Shown piece by piece: positions 34,167-43,572 of a DNA stretch of 64,000 bases. The notes beneath the pieces were generated by a model, which worked only from the letters and a program-made list of their open reading frames with translations, was not told the DNA's origin and did no database searches. The DNA is from Rhodoglobus vestalii. Lineage in GTDB: Bacteria; Actinomycetota; Actinomycetes; Actinomycetales; Microbacteriaceae. The translations under genes and the position numbers were made by a program. Position 1 is the stretch's first letter. Every line of letters starts with the position of its first letter. The stretch is from assembly GCF_006788895.1 (NCBI RefSeq), contig NZ_VFRA01000001.1, forward strand, positions 992,001 through 1,056,000, in the 5' to 3' direction.

Positions 34167-35141
34167 ATGACGAAACATATTGTGGGTCCGGTCGATGCAA
34201 GTATTGTCCCTCGCTTTGCCGGAATCGCAACCTTCGCTCGTCTCCCGCGCATTGAGGATGTCGATCGAGTAGACATCGCGGTGGTCGGTGTGCCCTTCGA
34301 CAGTGGAGTGAGTTACCGTCCCGGCGCGCGCTTCGGCCCCGCCCACGTGCGGGAAGCTTCCCGGTTGCTGAGGCCCTACAACCCGGCTCAAGACATCTCG
34401 CCATTCGCTGTTCAGCAGGTTGCTGATGCAGGAGATATCGCCGCGAACCCTTTCAGCATTGACGATGCAGTGCGCGAAATCGAAGCTGCCGCCCTCGAGC
34501 TGGCAACCCGCGCAGACAAGATCGTCACCATTGGTGGCGACCACACAATCGCGCTGCCCCTACTTCGTGCTGTCGCCCAGAAGCACGGACCCGTAGCAGT
34601 GCTGCACTTCGACGCCCATCTCGACACCTGGGACACCTACTTCGGTGCCCCAGTAACCCACGGCACCCCATTCCGTCGCGCCTCCGAGGAAGGGCTGATC
34701 GACCTCACGGCAAGCATGCACGTGGGAACTCGTGGCCCCTTGTACAGCGCCGACGACCTCACCGACGACACGAGGCTCGGCTTCGCGGTCGTGACGAGCG
34801 AAGACGTAGAAGAGAGGGGTGTCGCCGCGGCGATCGACCGCATTCGCACCCGTATCGGTGACAAACCGCTCTACATCTCTATTGACATTGACGTGCTCGA
34901 TCCAGCACACGCACCCGGAACTGGCACCCCTGAAGCCGGCGGACTCACGAGCCGTGAACTTCTGCGCATGATCCGCGCTCTTTCAGACAGGAACATTGTC
35001 GGTGCGGATGTCGTAGAAATAGCCCCCGCCTACGATCACGCCCAACTGACGGCGATCGCGGCCAGTCACGTTGCCTACGAACTAATTAGCGCAATGGCTC
35101 CGCGCGAGACCCATCAAACAACCGCCGCAGCAGAGAGCTAG
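34167..35141 (+). CDS. Agmatinase-family ureohydrolase
   Basis: 324 residues from ATG 34167; upstream codons in frame overlap the operator and regulator start and are rejected. The binuclear metal site is complete: [17 protein letters not shown] and [21 protein letters not shown]. The long family includes agmatinase, guanidinobutyrase, guanidinopropionase and guanidine hydrolase; sequence alone does not decide. First gene of a four-gene operon with a SnoaL-like protein, an NCS1 permease and a cyclase-family hydrolase, which points to import and breakdown of a guanidino- or related nitrogen compound, not to polyamine biosynthesis. Confidence 0.88.
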   Translation: MTKHIVGPVDASIVPRFAGIATFARLPRIEDVDRVDIAVVGVPFDSGVSYRPGARFGPAHVREASRLLRPYNPAQDISPFAVQQVADAGDIAANPFSIDDAVREIEAAALELATRADKIVTIGGDHTIALPLLRAVAQKHGPVAVLHFDAHLDTWDTYFGAPVTHGTPFRRASEEGLIDLTASMHVGTRGPLYSADDLTDDTRLGFAVVTSEDVEERGVAAAIDRIRTRIGDKPLYISIDIDVLDPAHAPGTGTPEAGGLTSRELLRMIRALSDRNIVGADVVEIAPAYDHAQLTAIAASHVAYELISAMAPRETHQTTAAAES

Positions 35142-35149
35142 AGGAGAAG

Positions 35150-35557
35150 ATGAGCAGCAGAACACCTACCGAGGATGAAGTGCTGGGCGCAGCATCCGCC
35201 ATCGTTGACGCCTTTGCGTCCACTGACGGCGACCGCTACTTTGAGGGCTTCGCACCAGAGGCGACGTTCATTTTCCACACCGAACAGAGCCGCCTCTGCA
35301 ATCGGGAAGAGTACGAGAGCCTGTGGGCTAGCTGGATCGACAGCGGGTGGCGCGTTCGTGAATGCGAGTCATCGAACCCTTCGGTTCAGCCCTTCCCCGG
35401 CGGCGCAGTGTTTAGCCACGACGTCTTCACGCACGTCGACACCGGAGATGGCGAAGACTCCTACCGCGAGCGCGAAACCGTCGTATTCCGCGTCGACGAC
35501 GACCGGCTTCTGGCCGTGCACGAGCACCTTTCACCCCAGCCCGAATCCACCAGCTAA
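35150..35557 (+). CDS. SnoaL-like / NTF2-fold protein
   Basis: 135 residues starting MSSRTPTEDEV, 8 bp after the ureohydrolase stop with GAGGAGAAG as ribosome-binding site. The cone-shaped NTF2 pattern is seen in VDAFASTDGDRYFEGFAPEA, TFIFHTEQSRLCNREEYESL and the C-terminal VVFRVDDDRLLAVHEHLSP. Members serve as small-molecule binding or isomerase/hydrolase domains; AtzH-like relatives accompany amidohydrolases. It probably acts on the same pathway as its operon partners. Confidence 0.8.
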   Translation: MSSRTPTEDEVLGAASAIVDAFASTDGDRYFEGFAPEATFIFHTEQSRLCNREEYESLWASWIDSGWRVRECESSNPSVQPFPGGAVFSHDVFTHVDTGDGEDSYRERETVVFRVDDDRLLAVHEHLSPQPESTS

Positions 35558-35596
35558 CCAACCCCTACCCCTACCCCTACCGAGGAGACTGAAGCA

Positions 35597-36994
35597 ATGT
35601 CGCTCTATTCCCGGCTTAACAGCCACACCCAAGCCCAATCCGATGGGGGAAAACCCGTAAAGGGCACGTATTCGCTCGCACGAATCGGCATGATCTGGCT
35701 CGCCGCCAACCTAGTGGTGACCACCCTTCTCACGGGAACGCTATTTGTTCCCGGTGTTGATTTCGCCACCGCATTCCTGATGATCGTTCTCGGAACTCTC
35801 GGTGGTGCGGTCGTGCTCACCGCTATTGGGGCAATCGGAACCCGCACCGGGCTGCCCACGATGGCAATCACCCGCGGCGCGTTTGGAACACGAGGCAGTC
35901 TCCTGCCCGTCGCCGCCAACGTAATCGTGCTCATGGGATGGAGTTGGGTTCAGGCGATGCTCGCCGGCGTGACCGTCAACTTCCTCGTCAACAGTGCAAC
36001 CGGATACTCGAATCCGATTCTGTTCTCGGTGCTATGCCAAACCATCGTCGTGATTCTGGCGATTCTCGGCCATGAAGGCATCTCGAAGATCGAGCCGTGG
36101 CTCGCCGTACTCATCCTCGCGATCATCGCGTGGGTGTTCGTGACGGCGTTCACCGCATTCGACCTCGGTGACTTCCAGTCGGTCACTCCCGACCCCGACC
36201 TCGGGTTCACTCCGATCATTGTTCTTGACATTGTGATCGCCACCGCCGTTTCGTGGACGGTGCTCTCCGCTGACTTCAACCGCTTCGCGCGCACCACTAA
36301 AGCGGGTGTGATCGGTTCCGGAATTGGCTACACCGTCTCCACCATTACCGCGATGACGCTCGGTCTGACAGCGTTTGTCTATGTGCTGCTCTCCGGCGAT
36401 GAGGCTGCCGCGTTCGACCCCACAACGATTGTGGCGGCCTTCGGAGCACCACTGGCAATTGTCATTTTCCTTTCCGTCATGGCCACAAACACCATGGTCG
36501 TCTACGGAATGGTGACCTCCGTGGTCAACGCGAAGGTGGGCAGCAGACTGCAGTTCCTGCCGACCGCACTCGTGCTTGGAGCAATCTCAATCATCGGAGC
36601 AACCTGGTTGCAACTGCTCAACCAGTTCACCGATTTCTTGGTCGTCATCGGCGCGTTCTTCGTTCCCGTGTTCGCCATCATGATTGTCGACTACTACATC
36701 GTGAAGCGCCGCGCCTACACAAAGGACATCCTTGAGGCCCGTGGGGGGCGCTACTGGTACACGGCCGGGGTCAACTGGTTTGCCGTCATCATCTGGGTCA
36801 TCGGTGCCAGCATGTCTTACGTGTGGGCGTATGTGTGGCCACTGCCCATCGGAGCAACTATTCCGGCGTTCGTTCTCACCTTTGTGCTCTACCTTGCCGT
36901 GATGCTTCCGGAGCGAAACCGTCACGAGGGTGTGCCGAGCCAGCATTTGGCAGAGAATGCTGACAAGGATGCTGCCCCAGTTCACACTGCATAG
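35597..36994 (+). CDS. NCS1-family permease (purine-cytosine permease-like)
   Basis: 465 residues, 12 TM segments. The NCS1 features are ARIGMIWLAANLVVTTLLTG (TM1), MAITRGAFGTRGSLLPVAAN, and VSWTVLSADFNRFARTTKAG after TM6. Family members import cytosine, allantoin, hydantoin, uracil or related ring compounds with H+ or Na+. The start has GAGGAG 10 bp upstream. In this operon it is likely the uptake system for the substrate of the ureohydrolase and the cyclase-family enzyme. A CCCCTAC triplet repeat lies in the 39-bp gap before it. Confidence 0.9.
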   Translation: MSLYSRLNSHTQAQSDGGKPVKGTYSLARIGMIWLAANLVVTTLLTGTLFVPGVDFATAFLMIVLGTLGGAVVLTAIGAIGTRTGLPTMAITRGAFGTRGSLLPVAANVIVLMGWSWVQAMLAGVTVNFLVNSATGYSNPILFSVLCQTIVVILAILGHEGISKIEPWLAVLILAIIAWVFVTAFTAFDLGDFQSVTPDPDLGFTPIIVLDIVIATAVSWTVLSADFNRFARTTKAGVIGSGIGYTVSTITAMTLGLTAFVYVLLSGDEAAAFDPTTIVAAFGAPLAIVIFLSVMATNTMVVYGMVTSVVNAKVGSRLQFLPTALVLGAISIIGATWLQLLNQFTDFLVVIGAFFVPVFAIMIVDYYIVKRRAYTKDILEARGGRYWYTAGVNWFAVIIWVIGASMSYVWAYVWPLPIGATIPAFVLTFVLYLAVMLPERNRHEGVPSQHLAENADKDAAPVHTA

Positions 36995-37032
36995 CAGCCG
37001 AGGACCCAACTATTAAGAGAAGTAGGTGCAGG

Positions 37033-37671
37033 ATGCGGGAGCTGAGCCACCCGATCGTCAGCGGGATGCAGGTCTACCCCGGTGACCCGACAGTCTCGAT
37101 CGCGAGCGCTCTTGCGGTGACCGAGGATGGAGTCGACGTGAGTCTGCTCCAACTCGGCTCCCACACCGGCACGCATCTCGATGCCCCGTCACATACTGTC
37201 GTCGGCGGGCGCACGACGGGCTCGATCACCCTCGAGGAGCTTGTTGGCGACGCACTTCTCGTTCATCTCCCCGCGCTGGCGCCACACGCACATTACGGAA
37301 TGGAAGAGATCAGTGCGGCGCTGGGTGAACTTCCCAGCGTCGTGCCTGCCATCGTGATCATCGATACCGGATGGGCCCAACACTTCGGCACCGAGGACGC
37401 GCTGGCCCATCCCGCGCTTACTCCCGATGCTGCCGATGAGTTGATGAGGAGAGGAATGCGGTTGTTGGCCGTCGACACTCTCAGCCCCGACCCCACCGGC
37501 GAGGATTCGACAGACTTCCCTGTTCACGAGGTAGTGCTCGGCAGCGACGGACTCATCGTCGAAAACATCACCGGGCTGAACGGATTACCGCAGCGGCTTC
37601 GGGTCGGCTTCTTCCCACTGAAGATCGACGCCGATGGTGCGCCCGTGCGCGCGGTCACACTAGACGCCTAG
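37033..37671 (+). CDS. Cyclase-family (kynurenine-formamidase-like) metal hydrolase
   Basis: 212 residues. The metal-binding signature SHTGTHLDAPSH (HxGTHxDxPxH) is intact, preceded by LSHPIVSGMQVYPGDPTVSI. The family contains kynurenine formamidase, isatin hydrolase and related amide hydrolases. It closes the operon begun by the ureohydrolase and may open or deformylate an amide intermediate. ATG start at 37033 with AGTAGGTGCAGG upstream. Confidence 0.88.
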   Translation: MRELSHPIVSGMQVYPGDPTVSIASALAVTEDGVDVSLLQLGSHTGTHLDAPSHTVVGGRTTGSITLEELVGDALLVHLPALAPHAHYGMEEISAALGELPSVVPAIVIIDTGWAQHFGTEDALAHPALTPDAADELMRRGMRLLAVDTLSPDPTGEDSTDFPVHEVVLGSDGLIVENITGLNGLPQRLRVGFFPLKIDADGAPVRAVTLDA

Positions 37672-37875
37672 GGCGGACGCACTCAGGCGTGCGGGCCCGC
37701 CTGACGTACTATCGGTCGTGTCCGAAGAAGGCGCGGTGGGAGAATGATGTCTATACGTGACACTGCCGTAGCCGCGCTCGGGGTGATGCAGCAGGTCACT
37801 CCGCGCCTAGCTGTACCCGAAGTGGTCGCGATGCCTCTGATCTCTGACGGTCCGCAGCTTTCTGCCACGCGCCGA
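37672..37875. other. Intergenic, no convincing gene
   Basis: A + strand frame runs from 37744 (ATG ATG, GGGAGA upstream) to 38064 but overlaps the well-supported GntR gene on the other strand for 190 bp and shows no domain. It is not called. Confidence 0.5.
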
Positions 37876-38238
37876 CTACCCGCGCTCGTGGACGCCTGCC
37901 CAGCCAGCGCTGATCATGCTGAGCGCGTCCTCGAGAGGGATGGCTGCGCTGCGTGCAATACCGATGAACCGTGCTGCTGCAGCACGAAGGTCATCACTCG
38001 CGACATCCGTTTCTTCGACACGTGCACCACGCCGATCACTGCTGATGAGACCCGCTATCTCTAGCTCGGTGAAGGCTCGCGCCACCGTTCCCGGTGCAAC
38101 TCGAAGGTCAGCCGCAAGCTGACGAATAGAGGGAAGTCTCGCTCCGGCATCCAATCCTCCACTGCGGATAGCTTGCGCAATCTGCCCCCTGATTTGCTCA
38201 AAAACCGGGGTCGCTAGCGACTGGTCGATGGTGATCAT
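37876..38238 (-). CDS. GntR-family regulator, short YtrA-like type
   Basis: 120 residues. The winged helix covers residues 8-75 (PVFEQIRGQIAQAIRSGGLD, ARLPSIRQLAADLRVAPGTV, ARAFTELEIAGLI). The C-terminal part is only ~45 residues, as in the YtrA subfamily that controls ABC or membrane genes. Its ATG overlaps the stop of the upstream membrane gene (4 bp), so the pair is one operon, probably repressed through the inverted repeat at 39084-39109. Confidence 0.9.
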   Translation of the reverse strand: MITIDQSLATPVFEQIRGQIAQAIRSGGLDAGARLPSIRQLAADLRVAPGTVARAFTELEIAGLISSDRRGARVEETDVASDDLRAAAARFIGIARSAAIPLEDALSMISAGWAGVHERG

Positions 38239-39062
38239 GTGGTCGACCGCGCAGAAGGGGCAAGGGTTCTTCGTGTGTTGTGACGGAGCAAGGAGCTTGC
38301 GAGCACTGCGCTGAGGGTCAACTCAACGATCGCGCTCATCACCAACACGGCGGTAAGCACCTGTGTCATCACGCCCATGATCGTGGGCAGCGATGACGAT
38401 GAAGCTGCGCCCAGCGTGATCGACGCAAACATCGAAAGCGTGCTGCCGAGCATCCAGATCGAGAATCCGAGATACGCAAATAGCAACGCGCTGGTGATGG
38501 AGGTGACAATCCGCGCGGCGACACTTCGAACCGCAATGTCGAGCGCAAACTGATCCGTCTCTGGAGGTGCCGCCCGATACGCGAAAGCTCGAAGTGCCAA
38601 GAAGCTGCAGGACGTGAGCATGAGTACCGTGACAGCGATCACAGCGGCAAACTGCGCGTTGACAGCGACTTCCTCCGGACGAGCTTGATACAGGAGTGGC
38701 ACAAGCACCCACACGATGTGAAGAAGAATCGTCAGCGCCGCAAGCACAGTAACTGCGGCAAGAAACGCAGCAGCCGCGGCGAAGCCTGGGCCGACGATCA
38801 CGGGCAGCGGGTTCAGGCTCGGCATGGCCGCAGCGAGCCAGACGAATGCCGCCAACACGAACCCCGCGCTGAGAGCGACCACCGCACTCCTGGCTCGACG
38901 ATCACTACGAGAAAATGGGGACAGCGCCTCGTCGATGGCTCCAGCCGACTCTGTGGGGAGCGCTCTAGTGGGGTTCGACGCTTGCGATACTCGCGCGAGC
39001 GCAATGGCCATCGCCACCCCCAGCACGACCACAATCACGATGATCCCGTTATCTAACGTCAT
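38235..39062 (-). CDS. Hypothetical membrane protein in GntR operon
   Basis: 275 residues from ATG 39060-39062 with GGGGGAGAA as ribosome-binding site; longer in-frame starts would run through the operator. It has about seven hydrophobic segments: one at residues 5-25, a hydrophilic loop with basic residues, then helices from about residue 60 to 250. No known family recognised. Coupling to a YtrA-type GntR regulator suggests an envelope or transport role. Confidence 0.72.
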   Translation of the reverse strand: MTLDNGIIVIVVVLGVAMAIALARVSQASNPTRALPTESAGAIDEALSPFSRSDRRARSAVVALSAGFVLAAFVWLAAAMPSLNPLPVIVGPGFAAAAAFLAAVTVLAALTILLHIVWVLVPLLYQARPEEVAVNAQFAAVIAVTVLMLTSCSFLALRAFAYRAAPPETDQFALDIAVRSVAARIVTSITSALLFAYLGFSIWMLGSTLSMFASITLGAASSSSLPTIMGVMTQVLTAVLVMSAIVELTLSAVLASSLLRHNTRRTLAPSARSTT

Positions 39063-39083
39063 TTCTCCCCCTGTATTAGTGTC

Positions 39084-39109
39084 TTGGTACAGTGTGGTTG
39101 CTGTACCAA
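39084..39109. promoter_or_regulatory. GntR-type operator
   Basis: TTGGTACA and TGTACCAA form a perfect 8-bp inverted repeat with a 10-bp spacer, 22 bp upstream of the membrane-gene start. GTAC-containing dyads of this kind are typical for YtrA-subfamily GntR proteins, and the regulator is the second gene of the operon, so autoregulation is likely. Confidence 0.7.
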
Positions 39110-39348
39110 ATAACGGATACACCCCCTTTCTGGCAGGCACCGGACGAGCGTGTGCTTCCCAGCACGAACAAACCCATCCACGGCATTGAGCGCGGACGCG
39201 ACAATTTCGTGAGCTGAACGTACGCCCGGGATTGCCCCGGCGGCTTTGCGAGGTGCCGTCTGAGTGGTGGCTGAACTTACTCAGGATTCTATAGGGTTCG
39301 CTTTTTATCTTGTGAGGACAACTATTTCGATCACACAGGAGGAACTTC

Positions 39349-39822
39349 GTGGGAAGCGTAACCAAAGACATTCAGGTTGATGTTCCAATTAGCGTCGCCT
39401 ACAACCAGTGGACGCAGTTTGAAGACTTCCCGGCATTCATGTCGGGAGTGAAGTCCATCACCCAGCTAGACGATCGCAAACTTCACTGGGAAGTATCGGT
39501 CGGCGGGGTTGAGCGCGAGTTTGATGCCGAGATCGTTGAACAGCACCCAGACGAGCGAATTGCGTGGAATAGCACGGGAGGCAAGGTTCACGCCGGTGTC
39601 GTGACCTTCTACCGCATCAGTGACGACTCCACAAAAATCACCCTTCAGGTGGACTGGGAACCCGAAGGGTTCGTCGAAAAAGCGGGCGAAATTTTGCAGA
39701 TCGATGACCTGCAAATCAGCAAAGACCTTGCAGAGTTCAAGCGCCTCATTGAGTCGAACGGATTCGAATCGGGCAAGTGGCGTGGAGAGGTTCCCCGCGC
39801 CGAAGATGAGCTAGGCCGCTAG
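39349..39822 (+). CDS. SRPBCC-fold (polyketide cyclase-like) protein
   Basis: 157 residues from GTG 39349 with GGAGGAAC upstream. The pattern VDVPISVAYNQWTQFEDFPA, FMSGVKSITQLDDRKLHWEV and VVTFYRISDDSTKITLQVDW is characteristic of SRPBCC/START-like ligand-binding folds (polyketide_cyc2). It has a long C-terminal helix and a charged tail. Ligand unknown; such single-domain proteins are common in actinobacteria. Gap 39110-39348 contains a likely promoter and no gene. Confidence 0.88.
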   Translation: MGSVTKDIQVDVPISVAYNQWTQFEDFPAFMSGVKSITQLDDRKLHWEVSVGGVEREFDAEIVEQHPDERIAWNSTGGKVHAGVVTFYRISDDSTKITLQVDWEPEGFVEKAGEILQIDDLQISKDLAEFKRLIESNGFESGKWRGEVPRAEDELGR

Positions 39823-39848
39823 AGCAGAAGCCTAGGCGAGGCCGCGCT

Positions 39849-40352
39849 GTGCGAACTCAACCCATCTTCACGATCGGTCATTCCACGCATCCAATCGAAG
39901 AATTCATTCGGATGCTGCGAGCAAACGGCGTCGATCGAGTGGTTGATGTTCGCACAGTGCCTGGCTCGCGGCACAACCCACAGTTCGGGGAACAGGCACT
40001 CTCGCTCAGCCTCATCGAGGCGAGCATCCGCTGCGAACGGATTGCCGCGCTGGGCGGGTTGCGGCACACTCTTGCGGTGCAGGAGTCGATCAATGGCGCG
40101 TGGCGGAACAGGAGCTTTCGCAGCTACGCCGACTATACGCAGACCAAGGAATTTGTTGACGGTCTTGGTCAGCTTCTGGCGGTAGCCGAGGAGGGCCCTG
40201 TGGCAATTATGTGTGCTGAAGCCGTTCCGTGGCGCTGTCACCGATCGCTTATCGGAGATGCGCTGCTCGTACGCGACATCAACGAAACCCCACACCCTCA
40301 CACGGTTCGCAAAAGTCGACGGCGTGCGGGTGTGGTATCCGCCCGAAGTTGA
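39849..40352 (+). CDS. DUF488 family protein
   Basis: 167 residues from GTG 39849. The family markers IFTIGHSTHPIEEFIRMLRA, VVDVRTVPGSRHNPQF and VAIMCAEAVPWRCHRSLIGD are present, including the CxE-x4-CHR cysteine motif. Function of DUF488 is unsettled; a nucleic-acid or thiol-related role is suspected. It starts 26 bp after the SRPBCC gene, so they may be co-transcribed. Confidence 0.88.
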   Translation: MRTQPIFTIGHSTHPIEEFIRMLRANGVDRVVDVRTVPGSRHNPQFGEQALSLSLIEASIRCERIAALGGLRHTLAVQESINGAWRNRSFRSYADYTQTKEFVDGLGQLLAVAEEGPVAIMCAEAVPWRCHRSLIGDALLVRDINETPHPHTVRKSRRRAGVVSARS

Positions 40353-40444
40353 GGCCGCCCAACCGTCAGAAGGCTGACCAGCCCCGAGTTCTAAGCGGAA
40401 GTGCAAGTGACCAAGTTGGTTACGCGGGCAGTCGGCTAGCTTCG

Positions 40445-41494
40445 CTAAGCGAGCTCGCGAATGGCAGCCACAAACTCATCAATGTCGACCGCCTGGTGCA
40501 CGAACGACACAACGATGCGCACGATGCCAGGGCCCCACCGGTCGGTGTAGAAACCGAAGCCGCGATCGTGGAGTGCATCTGAGAGCTCATCAGGAAAAAT
40601 GGCGAAGAGGATATTGCTGCCGGGCTCGTTGGTCACGGTCACGCCGGCGACATCCACAATTCCCGCTCGCAAGCGCGCCGCCATCGCGTTCGCCTGGCGT
40701 GCATTCTCGAGCCACAGGTCGTCAGTAAGGTACGCGTCAAGTTGAGCGGTCTGAAACCGCATCTTGGAGGTCAGCTGGCCGCCGCGCTTGTGCCGGAACG
40801 ACAACTCCGTCGCCAGGGTCGGATCGAAGCTGACAATGGCGTCCGCGGTGAGGGCACCATTCTTGGTGGCCCCGAAGGAGAGTATGTCGACGCCCAGTTT
40901 CCACGTCATTTCGGCCGGGCTTACATCGAGTGCGACCAGCGCATTCGTGAAGCGGGCACCGTCCATGTGGATGCGGAGCCCTGCGTCGCGGGCGATCGTT
41001 GTCAGTTCGCGCAACTCGTTGATCGTGTAAACACTGCCCGTCTCGGTGACCTGCGTGATGCTGAGCACTGACGGTTGCACACTGTGCACATCACCGCGGC
41101 CTGCGTTTACGGCCGCACGCAGCTCATCCGGGTCAATCTTGGAGTGCGCGCCGCCGAGCAACACAATCTTTGACCCATCGGTGAAGAATTCGGGTGCCCC
41201 CGCCTCATCGTTGTTGATGTGACTATCCGCGTGCGCCAGAATGCTTCCCCATGGGCGTGTCAGTGCCGCCAGCCCGATGCCGTTCGCCGCTGACCCTGTG
41301 CCGGCCGCAAACACGTCGAGATCGCACTCGAACGCTGCCGCCATCTTGGCGCGCATCTGAGCCGTAAGCGCATCGTTGCCGTAGGGGGCGGCCGGGCCCG
41401 CGGATGCCGCCACAACGGCATCCAAAATTTGGGGTGAGGCACCGGCAGCGTTGTCGCTCAAATATCCGCGCAGAATGGAATCGATCGAGGTCAT
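40445..41494 (-). CDS. Low-specificity threonine aldolase / beta-eliminating lyase family
   Basis: 349 residues from ATG 41492-41494. Fold type I PLP enzyme: LSDNAAGASPQILDAVVAAS, HADSHINNDEAGAPEF, LRIHMDGARFTNALVALDVS and the PLP lysine in SFGATKNGALTADAIV. It cleaves L-threonine or allo-threonine to glycine and acetaldehyde. Usual threonine aldolases read HxxxxExG for the ring-stacking His; here HINNDEAG is a slight variant. Located 1 kb from the tdh-kbl threonine pathway, a second route to glycine. Confidence 0.9.
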   Translation of the reverse strand: MTSIDSILRGYLSDNAAGASPQILDAVVAASAGPAAPYGNDALTAQMRAKMAAAFECDLDVFAAGTGSAANGIGLAALTRPWGSILAHADSHINNDEAGAPEFFTDGSKIVLLGGAHSKIDPDELRAAVNAGRGDVHSVQPSVLSITQVTETGSVYTINELRELTTIARDAGLRIHMDGARFTNALVALDVSPAEMTWKLGVDILSFGATKNGALTADAIVSFDPTLATELSFRHKRGGQLTSKMRFQTAQLDAYLTDDLWLENARQANAMAARLRAGIVDVAGVTVTNEPGSNILFAIFPDELSDALHDRGFGFYTDRWGPGIVRIVVSFVHQAVDIDEFVAAIRELA

Positions 41495-41767
41495 GGCAGC
41501 TTTCTGTAACGGAGAGTACGGGATGCCGATCGATGCACCGTCGGGCCGTGAACCAGCGGGTGCTACCGACAGTGCCGCCACCGCAGTGACGAGACCATCA
41601 AGTGTTCGGCAACGATCAGCACTGCTCCGAGCCACTCACTCCGATGATAACTTGTCGCGGCTGTGCAGAACAGGGGCGCCGGGGAGGGCTGCACCACGGT
41701 CGCGGTGACGGTGAATGCACGTTGTCCTGCACGGACGCCCGACACTGAAGATATCCTCGCTGCACTA

Positions 41768-41887
41768 ATGAGGTCTCGACAGACAGCCCGTCGCAGGGTT
41801 GAATTGAAGTTGGAGCATCGCCGCGCGGCAGTGGGATTCACCGCCGCAGTGTCCGAGGTCCTCAATAGTGTGCACTCGAAGGAGTAA
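41768..41887 (+). CDS. Possible small basic protein
   Basis: From ATG 41768 the frame encodes 39 residues (RSRQTARRRVELKLEHRRAA, VGFTAAVSEVLNSVHSKE). A longer version from an upstream GTG is possible. Its stop lies 7 bp before the next small gene, whose ribosome-binding site it contains. No Shine-Dalgarno of its own is clear. Weakly supported. Confidence 0.3.
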   Translation: MRSRQTARRRVELKLEHRRAAVGFTAAVSEVLNSVHSKE

Positions 41888-41893
41888 AAAACT

Positions 41894-42139
41894 ATGACGG
41901 TAGCCACGCCCCCACCGACCGAAGGTTCGCCAGATCACGAACGCCCGACAGTGGCATGGACAAGTATTCAAGCCGGTCTCTGGGTCGGAAATGTGGGCGG
42001 CGAGTTCGCTGGAATGATCGAGAGGTCCTCCAGCGGTGAGTATTTCATCACAGATCACCGCGCCCACCCCCTCGGCACCTGTCCGTCTCTTTCTGAAGCG
42101 AAAGCCCGGCACCACCGGCACGTGGCGCTCACGCCGTAA
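41894..42139 (+). CDS. Hypothetical 81-residue protein
   Basis: ATG 41894 preceded by GAAGGAGTAAAAAACT. Residues 1-20 are Pro/Thr-rich; the core reads VAWTSIQAGLWVGNVGGEFA, GMIERSSSGEYFITDHRAHP, then LGTCPSLSEAKARHHRH. A short beta-rich domain followed by a helix (SLSEAKARH) resembles small actinobacterial DUF proteins that occur singly. No function recognised. Confidence 0.6.
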   Translation: MTVATPPPTEGSPDHERPTVAWTSIQAGLWVGNVGGEFAGMIERSSSGEYFITDHRAHPLGTCPSLSEAKARHHRHVALTP

Positions 42140-42483
42140 AACCGTCGTAGCCCGCGCCAGCGAGCGTTACTGAGCACCGAAGTGTTGAGCGCAATGTCCC
42201 AAGCGAGCCTGCTGAAAGCCAGTGTTGGGGTGCTGCAGGAATCCACTCCCCCAAGGAATTGACCCGGACCCCAACATCACCGCGGAGCATGTGCAGCACG
42301 ACTAGGGGAATTCGAGTGGTAACAGTGCCCACACGACATCCGTTCGATCTATGCTTTCTGTGACGCTTGCAGCACAGAGGAAGGGCGGAACCCCTCCCGA
42401 CTTGCTGAAACACATCAGCGAAAATCGCACGTTACGCATGCCACAAGCGTGCAGAGGTGCGGCTTTGCGCGTGAGAGGAATCA
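42140..42483. other. Intergenic region before tdh, promoter only
   Basis: 344 bp without a convincing gene on either strand. The last ~60 bp should hold the tdh promoter and the GAGAGGAA ribosome-binding site. No riboswitch-like element was recognised. Confidence 0.5.
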
Positions 42484-43512
42484 ATGATGAAAGCCCTCTA
42501 TAAAGACGGGGCCGCACCCGGCCTCATCTTGACCGAACGACCAGAACCGACTCCCGGGCGTGGTGAGGTCAAGATTCGTGTCGCTCGCACAGGGATCTGT
42601 GGCACCGATCTCCACATCGAATCATGGGATGCGTGGGCCGCCGGAGCCATAACCACCCCCCTGATTCCGGGCCACGAATTCTCCGGGCACGTCGTCGAAC
42701 TCGGCGAAGGGGTCACCTCGGTTCAGGTCGGCGCCCTCGTCTCGGGCGAAGGGCACGTGGTTTGTGGTCACTGCCGCAATTGTCGTGCCGGGCGGCGCCA
42801 CCTGTGCAAGTTCACCTCCAGCATTGGCGTGAATCGCGATGGGGCATTCGCCGAGTATGTGGTGATTCCCGAAAAGAATGTGTGGCAGCATCCACCCGGC
42901 ATCGACCCTGAGCTTGCCGCTATCTTCGACCCCCTCGGCAACGCCGTGCACACCGCGTTGTCGTTCCCCATGGTTGGGGAAGACGTGCTCATTACCGGCG
43001 TCGGCCCCATCGGGCTCATGGCAGCGAAAGTCGCCCGCCACATTGGCGCCCGCCACATCGTGATGACCGATGTGAACGAAGAACGCCTGCAACTCGCCCG
43101 TGACATGGGCGTCAGCCTTGCGATCAACGTCTCAAAGGTGCGTATTGCCGAAGCGCAAGAACAGCTCGGTATGAAGGAAGGCTTCGACATCGGTCTCGAA
43201 ATGAGCGGACACGCAACCGCGTTGCCCGAGATGATCGACAACATGAATCAGGGCGGTCGCATCGCCATGCTCGGCCTCCCCGCCGAACCGATCAGCATCA
43301 ATTGGGCCACCGTTGTGACCCACATGATCACCATCAAAGGCATCTACGGGCGCGAGATGTTCGAGACCTGGTATGCCATGAATGCCATGGTGCACACCGG
43401 TTTGGATGTCTCTGCCGTCGTCACTGATCGTTTCCCCGCTGAGCGGTGGCAAGAAGCGTTCGCGACTGCCCGCCGCGGCAATAGCGGCAAAGTCATCATC
43501 GACTGGTCCTAG
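42484..43512 (+). CDS. tdh: L-threonine 3-dehydrogenase
   Basis: 342 residues, MDR superfamily. Catalytic zinc: GICGTDLHI and GHEFSG; structural zinc cysteines in [19 protein letters not shown] fold [16 protein letters not shown] length and the [16 protein letters not shown] segment match bacterial Tdh. It oxidises threonine to 2-amino-3-ketobutyrate, which the next gene product (KBL) splits with CoA to glycine and acetyl-CoA. Two ATGs in tandem; the first is used here. 60 bp to kbl, one operon. Confidence 0.95.
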   Translation: MMKALYKDGAAPGLILTERPEPTPGRGEVKIRVARTGICGTDLHIESWDAWAAGAITTPLIPGHEFSGHVVELGEGVTSVQVGALVSGEGHVVCGHCRNCRAGRRHLCKFTSSIGVNRDGAFAEYVVIPEKNVWQHPPGIDPELAAIFDPLGNAVHTALSFPMVGEDVLITGVGPIGLMAAKVARHIGARHIVMTDVNEERLQLARDMGVSLAINVSKVRIAEAQEQLGMKEGFDIGLEMSGHATALPEMIDNMNQGGRIAMLGLPAEPISINWATVVTHMITIKGIYGREMFETWYAMNAMVHTGLDVSAVVTDRFPAERWQEAFATARRGNSGKVIIDWS

Positions 43513-43572
43513 AGTGGCCTCTCGCGGCCACCCCAGCTTTAGCTAGAAAAGACAAGATTTTAGGAGAACAGA

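Noticed and set aside
35562..35581. CCCCTAC triplet repeat, telomere-like
   Set aside because: Only three units in a 39-bp gap between operon genes; far from any replicon end and without function in sight.
36587..37009. Reverse-strand frames inside the NCS1 permease gene
   Set aside because: Antisense shadows without ribosome-binding site.
37744..38064. Forward frame of 106 codons with a weak ribosome-binding site
   Set aside because: Overlaps the GntR gene on the other strand and has no recognisable domain.
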